In this document: one piece after another, positions 32,353 to 42,200 of the stretch
How positions within the stretch are numbered: the first letter of the stretch is position 1
Layout of the letters: every line of letters starts with the position of its first letter
Source: Heligmosomoides polygyrus polygyrus
Lineage: Eukaryota; Nematoda; Chromadorea; Rhabditida; Heligmosomidae
NCBI GenBank assembly: GCA_947396885.1
Contig: OX377201.1
Location: 2,771,879-2,835,878 of the forward strand
DNA: 64,000 nt
Direction: 5' to 3'
The notes under the pieces: model-generated
The model's database searches: none
What the model was told of the DNA's origin: nothing
Seen by the model: the letters and a program-made list of their open reading frames with translations, nothing else
Translations under genes and position numbers: made by a program

Positions 32353-33080
32353 GTGCTTCGGGCAGCAGCAGCTGCTCAGTACGGCACAGCTAACCCTATT
32401 CGTGGTTGTCCTGAGCAGGAAAGCCGAACCACGAGATTGGAATTAGGTGCACGCGACAGTCGATGGCTCCTACGACCGTGCCACCACACGTCCGTGCTAT
32501 TTCTTACATGGCTGGAAATGGTAATCCTCCACCAGAAAGGTAATGGTCACTGTGTGGTGGTCGGCGGCTGGTCTGATCCATTACAACGTTTTGACACCAG
32601 CCCAAACGATCACAGCAGAGTCCTATTGTAAGGAAGTCGACGAAATGCACCGAAAATTTCGTTAACTTCAGCGAGCATTGGTCATCAGAAGAGGCCCAAT
32701 TCTTCTGCACGATACCGCCCACACGTTCCACAAATCACTATTCGAAAATTGAACGAAGTAAGGGTTGAAGTTCTGCCTCACCCGCCGTATTCTCCAGACC
32801 TCTCACCAACCGACTATGACCTTTTCAAACAATTTCAGAACTTTCTCGCTGGCAAAACCTTTACCAATCAGGACTTAGCCAAAACAGCTTTCGTGAATTC
32901 TGTTGAATCTCGACCACCTAATTTTTCGCTGATAGAATAAGTCGACCGGTGGCCCGTTGGAAAAAGTGTGCTGATTCGAACGCTGCTTATTTCAACTAGG
33001 TCCGTTAAGATTAGAGAAAGTTATGATTGCTTAAAGTGAAGCACACAAAAAACTGAGAACTTTTCGGACAACCTAATAGA
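32353..33080 (+). pseudogene. Mariner-type transposase relic (family 3)
   Basis: HDTAHTF-like second catalytic region, then [20 protein letters not shown] and FLAGKTFTNQDLAKTAFV (32760-32885), typical mariner DDE sequence, with multiple stops upstream. The right end ACTTTTCGGACAACCTAATA is at 33058-33078. Antisense and partial relatives are at 35738-36075 and 55690-55860. Confidence 0.7.
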
Positions 33081-33180
33081 GATCAATTACTTTGATTGTG
33101 TGTTACACAAAGAGATTGCGCCACGCATTCATTATATACATTGCAGCGTCTATTAGAATACTACCATCATCGTGTTCTTT

Positions 33181-33465
33181 TGGGCGCGTGTAGCGTAGTC
33201 GGAGGAGGCGCCGGCTGCCGCGTGCACCCTATACCATGCTTCTGCTTCGGCCAACCAAGCCTTCCATCTCTCCGGGGTCGGTGAATTGGCACCAGACTTG
33301 TCTGGGAAGGGTGAAACGCTGACTTGTTTATCGGCTGGCCACCGCAAGCCATTGTATGGCCAAATACGTACTCGACTTGCATCCACGACATCCCGTTGAA
33401 GTAGAATGCGTGGAGCATACCAAAAGGGAATCAGTAATGTCGTCCTTTATCCTTTTATCCTTATG
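33181..33465 (+). mobile_element. SINE, copy 7
   Basis: GGGCGCGTGTAGCGTAGTCGG head; the B box region is shortened (TTCTGCTTCGGCC); full tail CGTCCTTTATCC. Confidence 0.85.
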
Positions 33466-33659
33466 AACTCTTAAGTAGTCAATTTTGGTCTTACATGTTC
33501 TTACACTGAAAGGTCTAAACAGTAGTTCAAATTTCTTTCAAACAATTTAAAATGAAAACCTCAGCCTAAAACTGCTCCTATTTCCTTCTCAGTCTCAAAT
33601 TTGAAACCGAACAGGCTATGTTAAGGTATCAGACTAGAGCGCAGTTTCAAAATTGAACC

Positions 33660-33990
33660 CCCGAAAGGGTCACTCGGGATCTCCTGTCGACTGTAATTTA
33701 CCAGCAAGTCTCACCTTTTTAGGCCAGAAGTCAACTGCCATTGTAGCGGTTCTCGAATGCACGAAAGGGACACCCGGGATCTTTCCTAGTGGAGGGGGGG
33801 GGGCACTCGACTCTGACTCTTTGTCAACGGCATCAAAACTAACCATTGGTTCCAAAGGCAAAACCATGATCCGGCCTATGAGAGGACCTCTCTTTGTCAC
33901 TTCCTACCTAGCAGAGGTCTCAACGTTCACAGTTGTTTCGCTTTTCTAACGGTGCCTCCCCCCAACTAGGATACATCCGGCCACCCACTC
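33660..33990. other. Unassigned stretch with repeated GG-CAC-CGGGATCT motif
   Basis: GGGTCACTCGGGATCTCC and GGGACACCCGGGATCTTTCC are repeated about 100 bases apart. Overlapping ORFs on both strands lack domain signals. From 33465 to 34500 nothing else is recognised. Confidence 0.25.
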
Positions 33991-34499
33991 AGCACACCGC
34001 TCTATTCTCCCCTCAACATTTTAAGCCGTATCGAGTCAGTATCGTTGCTATGGTGTTTTAGGCAACTAAACAAGGCTCTCTTCACTGTTAAATAATGGTT
34101 GTCTAATACAAACAATTAGGGATGTAACAGAACTACAAAGCGAGCGGCCACTGCACCGACAGAGGACATATGTAGAGACAGCAGCTGTCACGTATGACAG
34201 CGTCTGTGCCTAATAGGTGTGGGAGGGCTGGCTGCATAGTATTCTGAGAAGCTAAAAATGAGTCGAATTCGACATTTTGTCAAGTACCGGTTAAGGGAGT
34301 TATGTCTGCTAAGCTACTTACCGCAGAAAAGTAGAGCTCAAGGAACTTCACAGAAGTCGGCATTAATTCTCCGGATGAGATTGCATGCAAAATCCTAACC
34401 AAGCAATGAATTGTCTTAAGCCATTCGGACATGGCATTTACGGTGGAAGCAGTTCTTGAAATGATTGGCTTCCATGGTCCGGAAACATGAGAAAAATAT

Positions 34500-34690
34500 A
34501 AGGTTGGCCGGAAAGTTCTGGCGGTCTTGACTGGTCCACTTGAAACGATCATAACTTTCTTTTTCGTCACCGGATTCAGTCGTGATAAGCACCATTCGAA
34601 TCAGCATACTTTTTCCCGCCCGATGCTGGCTGACGAATTCCACCAGCGAAAAAGCTGGGTGGTTGAGATGTGACAAATTCTATTAGGGGG
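34500..34690 (-). mobile_element. Terminal region of a mariner-like element
   Basis: GGTTGGCCGGAAAGTTCTGG, TCATAACTTTC and CACCAGCGAAAAAGCTGGGTGG parallel the right-end region of mariner family 3 at 32900-33075 (reverse complement). Confidence 0.4.
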
Positions 34691-34769
34691 AGGGGGTGGA
34701 GGCAAAAGTAATGAGACAAACTGAAAAAAATTCTTTATCTCTTTATAACTCAATTACAAATCAACGATG

Positions 34770-35340
34770 CTGAGGAGTGAGTATGCCATTAAAGTTAATG
34801 ACTTGCTGCTATCACTCAACCAACTTCCTGATCCCATCCTTCCAGAACTGCTTGGGCTTGGTGTTGATCAACTGCTCGATATGGTTGTTAAGGATTGCTT
34901 GGGTTCTTGTGTCCCTTCCGACGAGGAAGTCCCGTACCCCAAGAACGTAGTATTCGCATGGAGAGATGTCCGGCGAATACGGTGGGTGAGGCGTGTGAAC
35001 GTAGCTCAGCTGAGCAAGCTTATCTGTGGTCACTTTTGCCCGATTGGGTGCGGCGTTGTCGAAGAGGAGGACCTTCTTGAAGCGCTGAGGCCGAATAAGT
35101 GCGAGTCGCCAGTCCATCTCTTCTATTTCGTTCACAGTGGCCTTGGAGTCCATCGTCGTGCTCAGCTCAGCCGGGAAACAGCTTCCAGTATACCGGTCCA
35201 TGGGCGCAGACTCAAAAGCTCAGAAGGTGCTTCTTGCCGTGAACATCTCGCCGAACGAAGGTCGGTAACGGGTCAACAGGCCTCACCCAGACTGGCTGCT
35301 TGGCAGGGTTAAGGTAGAAGACGTACTTCTCATCTTGCGT
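34770..35340 (-). pseudogene. Mariner-type transposase relic (family 4)
   Basis: The minus strand (35201 to 34812) encodes [38 protein letters not shown] and PKQFWKDGIRKLVERW, the C-terminal DDE part of a mariner transposase. The upstream part (to 35340) is frame-broken. Confidence 0.7.
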
Positions 35341-35737
35341 GACTATTGAGTCCAGGCTGCTCGGGGTTGGCAATTGGGCGAGGTTTGCGCGACACAGGTC
35401 GACTCGTCAGACTGGGGTTTAGGCATGAGACACACTGGGGTTTTGGCATGCTTCTTGAAAGGGCGGAAGTGGTAACTTCTCAGGTGGCCTTCAGGAGGTA
35501 GCATACAAACATACAAATACGATAAGCACGAAACCAGACTCCAGCCGCGAGATATATGGATGGACACGGCATGAAGAGTCTCACTACTTTGCCCCCCCCC
35601 CCTAATAGGAGGGCTGTTTCTGCGTGGTCCTGATTTACAAAGGTTCTTCCAGGGAGTAATTTCTAAAAGTGCTAAAAAAGCTGATGAATCTTATATCCGG
35701 GGCCAGATTCATGAACGATTTTTTACGGCAATCTACT

Positions 35738-36075
35738 AGGTTGCCCGAAAAGCTTTCAGCTTTTTGAGTGCTTCACTTTAAACTGTCATAACTTTCTCAA
35801 ATCTTAACAGATTTAGTTGATATGAGCACCGTTCAAATTAGCACACTTTTGCCAACAGGTCACCTGTCGACTTATTCCATCAGCGAAAAAATTAGGTGGT
35901 CGAGATTCGACAAATTCCACCAGGGCTGTTTTGGCTTGGTCTTGATAGGTGAAGGTTTTACCAGCGGGAAAGTTCTGAAAGTGTTTGAAAAGGTGGTAGT
36001 CGGTTGGTGAGAGGTCTGGAGAATATGGCGGATGAGGCAGAACTTCAGCCCCTAATTCGGCGAATTTTCGAACAA
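35738..36075 (-). mobile_element. Mariner family 3 fragment, minus strand
   Basis: Reverse complement of the 3' part of the element at 32353-33080: AGGTTGCCCGAAAAGCTTTC end, TTAGGTGGTCGAGATTCGAC, GAATATGGCGGATGAGGC. Confidence 0.6.
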
Positions 36076-36099
36076 TGATTTGTAAAACGTGTGGGCGGG

Positions 36100-36962
36100 C
36101 GTAGCGAGCAGTCTCAGTACATTAGACTTACTCGAGAAACTCCGAGCAATGGTTGGCTCGCCTATTTGAATACACAAGTTAGAGTGTCTGACGAGACAGC
36201 CGTTTCAAATGGCTATGTGACGTCAACTCGCCATCGGAGAGCTCACGCTAACTCTCCCGATAGATCCCGTATAGACAAGATGTCTCTCGTTCTACCCTCC
36301 ATCTCCAGCAGAGTCACTGCTGAAATTCAAAGCGTTTTGTAAAAGCCCAACTGCAGGACGACGTTATCTTAGCGAACATTCCTAAGGACAACTTTAGACG
36401 GCAGTTGGTACAAAATAGACTCTATGATAAGCAGTGCATTTCGAAAGACTGCGCTATATGCTTAAATGGTAGTTCAGGGAATTGCTCAAAGATAGGAACA
36501 ATTTATCAGATTGAGTGTCTGGCATGTAACGCAAAATATATCGGGGAGACCCTAAGGGCACTAGGAATACGCCTAAGCCCTAGTTTATACTTGCGCCGCC
36601 ACGCGGCGCGGCACCACGATCGCCATAGATATCGATTTTTCGCGCCGCCCGGTCGGTATCTATCCCGACCGTCGTGGCGCGCAGCGCAGCGGTGCAATTA
36701 TAAACTAGGGCTAAGGGAACATCTATCTAGGAAACGACGTGGATTGCTCACTAACCCACTTGGAAAACATGAGATTGATGTGCATAACGGTAATGACTAC
36801 GGGGTGAAATGCACAATTTTGGCCATTGAGGGAGATATTTCCGCCAGAAAAGCGTTTGGGAAACTCTGGATTTTTCCAAGAAATCCAGTGGTGAACAACC
36901 GAAATGAGTGCCTTTCTGTGACGAGTGTCTTCTTGCCATTTGTGCCTCGTTGTGAACTGTAG
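36100..36962 (+). pseudogene. Penelope-like element relic with GIY-YIG domain, split by a MITE
   Basis: Frames encode VLPSISSRVTAEIQSVL, LVQNRLYDKQCISKDCAICL, GTIYQIECLACNAKYIGET (GIY-YIG core), LRALGIRL, then after the MITE REHLSRKRRGLLTNPL and AIEGDISARKAFGKLWIF, stop at 36960. Removing the MITE with one TAA restores the frame across the site. At least two stops lie upstream. Closely parallels 29280-29873. Confidence 0.8.
36577..36711. mobile_element. Tourist-like MITE in the Penelope relic, tip GCCCTAGTTTATACTTGC
   Basis: 135-bp palindrome between TAA (36574-36576) and TAA (36712-36714). Interior CCACGATCGCC-ATAGATATCG. Coding flanks give an independent check on the 3-bp duplication. Confidence 0.85.
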
Positions 36963-37074
36963 ACGACCTGTCGTGACAGTGATGCACAGTGTACCTCATT
37001 CGCCTTTACTGGTCAACTTACGTGGACGAACCTGCGGTAGACCAAATTGGTGAGTTCGTTTCCTCCATTTACCA

Positions 37075-38495
37075 GGATACTATTTCAACGGTAGGTCGGA
37101 ACGACGCAAGTGTTGTACACCGGCAGAACCGCCTCTTCCTGGGAAGTAACACACTGCAGGTATCTCGACCCCAATACAACTCTGCGTAGAGTTAGGGGCG
37201 ACGGAAGTCGCCTGTTGGCGCCCTGTTGATTCACGTGCTCCACAGCTAACGGGCGCGCGCGGATGAGGGCCCGTATTGCGAGTCAGCGCAGAGCACAGGT
37301 GGCGTAGTAGAGGAGCGCTTGGGCTCGTGAGCGAGGGGTCGGGGTTTGGATCCCGTGGACTGCGTTTGTTTTGCACATTTGCAAAGTCCATGTTTATCAT
37401 ATAGGTAATCAACCTAGGGGTATTATAGTGTGTTATAGAGCATGTTTACATATAACATATGATTCAAACTACAGATTAGCTGAAATGTTCACTTCTGTGT
37501 GTCACTTATTTCAAGCCTGTTTTGTGTGAAGCTGTAGTTATGTAACGATATATATTTTGTGGCACTAGTTAAAAGTTCATACTCCACTGATAAGACTTCG
37601 GTCAAAAAAATGTTCGCTGAAACTTTGTCTAGGGGGCTTATTTGGGGTGCTGATCACGAATCTGACATCCGTTCTTCAGATTCGGTCGGAGGCCACCCAT
37701 ACCGTTAACAAGGGTGGTCCAGGCAGGGTCACCGATTTCCCTGAAACTTTGTCTAGGAGGTTATTTGGGGTGCTGATCACGAATCTGATATCTGTTCTTC
37801 ACGATCCCGCTGGATAATATAGATACAGGAAGGCACAGCATTACATTCTCAAAGTTTTTGCCGGTGACGACAGGAAGAGACAGAATCGTGAAAAACGGAT
37901 GTCAAATTCGTGATCAGCACCACAAATAACGCCCCTAGACGAGGTTTCAGCGGATTTTTTTTTTGACCGAAGTCTTGTCGGTGGAGTCAGAACTTTTAAC
38001 TAGTGCCACAAAATATCTATCGTTACATAACTACGGTCACACAAAATAAGCTTCAAACAAGTGATACACAGAAGTGAACAATTTAGCTAATCTGTCGTTT
38101 AAAGCATATGTTATATGTAAACATGCTCTATAACACACTATAATACCCCTAGGTCAATTACCTATATGATAAACATTAGGATTTTGCAAAAGTGCAAAAC
38201 AAATTCAGACCGCGGGATCCAAACCCCGACCCCTCGCTCACGAACCTAAGCGCTTCCCTACTACGCCACCCGTGCACTGCGCCGAGTCGCAATACGGGCC
38301 CTCATGCCGCGCGCGCTCGTCAGCTGTGGAATCAACAGGGCGCCAACAGGCGACTTCGGTCGCCCCTAACTCTGCGCAGAATTGTATTGGGGTCGAGGTA
38401 CCTGCAGTTTATTACTTCTCAGGAAGAGGCGGTTCTGCCCATATACAACACTTGCGCCGTTCCGACCTACCGTTGAAATAGTATCCTGGTTAGAC
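37075..38495. repeat. 1.4-kb foldback element with about 600-bp arms (FB1 tips)
   Basis: The left arm (37075-37690) is mirrored by the right arm (37850-38495): ATACTATTTCAACGGTAGGT against ACCTACCGTTGAAATAGTAT. Terminal 130 bp match the element at 212-670, whereas the interior is different. Each arm contains a tRNA-like block. Confidence 0.85.
37296..37372 (+). repeat. tRNA-like block in the left arm of the foldback
   Basis: A-box-like GGTGGCGTAGTAGAGG and B-box-like GGGTTTGGATCCCG at the right spacing. The inverted counterpart is near 38205-38280. Judged a tRNA-derived repeat, not a functional tRNA. Confidence 0.45.
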
Positions 38496-39027
38496 TCTAG
38501 TTGTGGTAGTAAATGTAGGTCTAGAATGCTAGGGCAGTTAAGGCGCTTGGTGGGGTAGAGTGCAATTCTAACTTATGCACCACGTTCAAGCCTCTGAAGA
38601 CGACATGAAGTCGAAACGCGTCAGGCCCTGCGAAATAAAGATCCACCTAAAAAAAACCTCGGGTGGCACAGTATATGCTAACTGACAACTCATTCGTTTT
38701 CTGTTTTCCTTTTCTTACTGGTTTTATTGGCTATTTGCATTTTTTTGTTACATAGCCAATCTTATGCGTATTCTGTTCCCACCTAACTGAATTTTGTTAT
38801 TGGTGAGCACAATAAACAATAAACAATGAACAATGTTATTTCCTTTTGAACTGTCACTATGCAAGAGTCGTTTAACGAGATTCAGAATAAAATGTGTGAA
38901 AAGCAGCAGGGACGCACCTAATATACAACACCTATGCAGAAACTGCTCACTTTTGTGTGGTGTGTTAGGTCTTTGCACTTGAGAAGACATGGTTAATGTT
39001 GGTCACAGTGGTCACATTGAGCAGAAT

Positions 39028-39033
39028 TTTATT
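39028..39033 (-). promoter_or_regulatory. Poly(A) signal of srx gene B
   Basis: AATAAA on the minus strand, 31 nt beyond the stop of srx gene B. Confidence 0.65.
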
Positions 39034-39064
39034 CGGTTCAGTAAAAGCCTATTGTGAGACACAG

Positions 39065-39215
39065 TCACCGCTTGGAATGTGTCCTCCATGTTTGAGTATT
39101 GTGCGTCGGGACATGCGATTTAGAAATATGGGACAGAGACGATCGGCTTTGGGGCGGCCTGAACGGATGTAGCACGGTGCTTCTGATATCGGCGTTGACC
39201 AGTGCAGTGATGTAT
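39065..39215 (-). CDS. srx gene B exon 7 (end of TM7 and tail)
   Basis: Acceptor CGTTTTCAG; YITALVNADIRSTVLHPF then a Ser/His/Arg-rich tail; stop TGA at 39065-39067. Confidence 0.85.
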
Positions 39216-42200
39216 CTGAAAACGCTGTCTTTGTAATAGGCGACTGAATTGCGTGTGCAGGTTGTTCATGAGAGAAGAAGAATATTAGGCGTTACTGCCT
39301 TGCTGGAAGCCTTGGCATTACATACACCATTTTCACAACGAACTGGACACATCTCCGTCAAATTGGACACTCTTCTAAGCTAGCCTAAGGCTTTCGAAAT
39401 CAAAGCGAACTCTTCCAAATCGAAATATGCTTCTCTTACATGACACTAAAGGCTCTCCAAAGAGATTAGAATAATTTTTGTCTAAAAAATTGAGTATAAC
39501 TTTTTTTGAAGTTTTAATTTACTCCCTAATGAGTTAATACATTGCTTGAAATCTTATAATTTTTTTCGAGAAAAAAAAACAATGATTAAAAGGTTGTTTT
39601 AAAAAGCAGGAAGGCGGCAATTTTCTATTGTCGAAACAGAGGTGGCGCCATGCCCTAGTCCGAAAAGTCGCAATTTTCATTCGAGTGTTTGCGAGCAAGG
39701 TTTTTTTTATAAAGTTATTAAACATCTTAGGGCAGGTGAAGTAAAAAGAATCAAATAAAGTTCTATCAAATTGTTCTTGAACAAAGAATTACTCCAACCA
39801 TCTTAGTGAGTCTGTTGTTTAACCTGCAGGCTCGGGGTAACTGTTAATGATGCGCCTTCGCTGCAGTGGCGGACGGCGCAGTGGGTGCCGCGGTTGTCAG
39901 TTGTCGCGCCGTCGCTCCCACGACGCGTCGCAGAGGGATGTTAGGGCCTCTACAGAGTCTCGCGGCAGCACCGTGAGAACTCGTCCAAATCGCTCCCGCC
40001 GCAGTGGGACCCGCGCTGCCACTGTGGTGGAGGCCGCGGCGCGGACGAGTTGTCGCGGAGCCGCCGCACGCAAGGGTCCTCGAAGGCTGCCGCAGTTCAC
40101 GGCTTCTCTCACCCGCAGCGCCAGGAGCTGCGGGTGAGACCCGCCGGAGGGCGTGAACGGATGGGAAGCTTGGAGGGAGGGGTTTTGTTTTGGAAGCTTT
40201 GGGGGACGGTGTTGTAACAAAAAGGTTATACACTCTAAACACTCAATAGACAAAAAAGGTTATACAATCTAAAGCAATAAGAAAAACAGATAAAGCTAAA
40301 GGTACTCCATAGAAAGCAGCATAATAACACTAAACTGTCAAACCATCATGATAGTTGCGCAATCCACATTTGGTAGTACAAAATCCTACGACATTTAAGA
40401 GTGTATAACCTTTTTCGTTTTACACCTTCCCGGTGATATAACAAACAAGGTTATACACTCTTTAAACAATAAGAAAAATAGTTGAAGCTAAGAGGTACTC
40501 AACAGAAAGCACCTAACTGCTGGAGCGGATGCAACACAGGCCAGAAGAAGTAACTGAACCTCTCATAAGGAAATAGAAGACCAACTCAAGACTCCCACCA
40601 CGATTTAGCAACCGAATCGTTCAGTATAAAGCATTAAAAAGCACTCCACGGAAGCTCGCTTTTCAGATGAGTCAGAAGAAATTCTTACGAAACGTTCAAA
40701 CAAGTTGGAAAAAATCCAATGCCGCCGAAATTCATTCTGTATTTCTTCGTTCCTCCCGGCAAAAGTACGCAGTATTGCATCGCGGGGCCCACCCGCCGTT
40801 GTCATGGCGGGCCCGCGGCACCCGCAAGACTCTGCTGCTGGCCTTATACCTCCGAGTGGCGGGAGCAAAACAGGTACAAGTCGCGTAGGTGAGCAGCGGA
40901 GCGGGGGTGCGGTAACAGCAGAGCACCGACCGTACTCACGCACTGTACCGTAATCACTCCAGCCAATCAAACCCGAAACGAACACGCCCCTTCTATGGCA
41001 CTGCGGGGCTCAGCCGCACAGGCAGAGCCTGTGAGGTATCGATCAACGGTCAGCTGTTAGGTTGGAGAGGGGGTTGAGACGAGGCATGCGGAGGAACTCC
41101 GCCACGCGGTCCATCTAAGCTAAACGTGATAAAATGGCCTACAACCCGGAGTTCCTTCCCTTGCCAAAGCCGTGCCCGAAGGGCACGTCTGCGTCCATCT
41201 GGGAAGTTCAACAAGCTCGCCACTGATGTCACTCAACCTACACGTGCTGAAATAGCCCACAACCCGGAGTTCCTTCCCTTGCCAAAGCCGTGCCCGAAGG
41301 GCACGTCTGCGCCCATTTGGGAAGTTCAACAAACTCGCCACGGATGTCACCCAAGCTACACGTGCTGAAATTGCCCACAACCCGGAGTTCCTTCCCTTGC
41401 CTAGTCGTGTCCGAAGGGCACGTCTGCCTCCATATGGGAAGTTCAACAAACTCGCCACGGATGTCACCCAACCTACTCGTGCTGAAATGGCCCACAACCC
41501 GGAGTTCCTTCCCTTGCCTAGTCGTGCCAGAAGGGCACGTCTGCGTCCATATGGGAAGTTCAACAAACTCGCCACGGGGACCACCCGAACTACATGTGTT
41601 AAAATGGCCCACCTGGTCACTACCAACCTCGAAGGCAGTACCTCGCAGAGGAGGCGCATTCGATCGATGCCGTGGCTGCCGCCATTACGGTAGAAATAAC
41701 GACGAGTTCGCCGCACCCTCGCGGCCGCTACCGCACCCCGCCGCCGTCACCGCCCCTCCGCTGCTCACCTCCGCGACATGTACCGCAAAACATACTCCAG
41801 CGCTACGGCCGTGCTGTGCACAGCGACGAGCGACCGTCGCGAGTCGTCGCCGTCGCTGTGCAATGTCGCGTCGCTGCGGTGGACGGAAACATACCATAGG
41901 CCTTAATCTTTCGAGGAATGTGACGACAGTAGTGGTAAATATAGGTCATAGGTCAACATATATATGCTGACCTATGACCTTTACCACTACTGTCGTCACC
42001 ATTAACCATATATTTTTTTTCTCAAAGCACACAATTTGAAGACCGTCATCAAAAAGCGGCAGGAAGGGCGTTTCATTGCGCTTTTTTTGCCCAAAGACCA
42101 AGAAAGACTGACGGTTTTTTATTTCTCTGCCGGTTTTGTGGTTTCTCTGCAAATTTTCCAAACAAAACTTACCCTCCGCCTGCTAAAACAGCACACCAAA

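Noticed and set aside
33653..33949. 98-aa ORF
   Set aside because: Open on both strands with a repeated GGGATCT word; no recognisable protein feature.
34767..35312. Plus-strand ORF of 181 aa
   Set aside because: It is the antisense of a mariner transposase relic whose DDE motifs read on the minus strand.
38594..38630. Hammerhead core CTGAAGA…GAAAC
   Set aside because: Stem II needs a C-C mismatch or loses G12, and no Penelope coding sequence is adjacent; kept out of the features.
41120..41716. Long minus-strand ORF (198 aa) with repeated motifs
   Set aside because: It is produced by the 117-118-bp minisatellite; frames are open on both strands and drift between frames as the period is not always a multiple of three.
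42125..42160. Alternative last exon of srx gene B beginning after TTTGCAG at about 42149 and encoding a nine-residue tail
   Set aside because: It would truncate TM7; the exon at 39065-39215 restores TM7, matches gene A and is followed by AATAAA.
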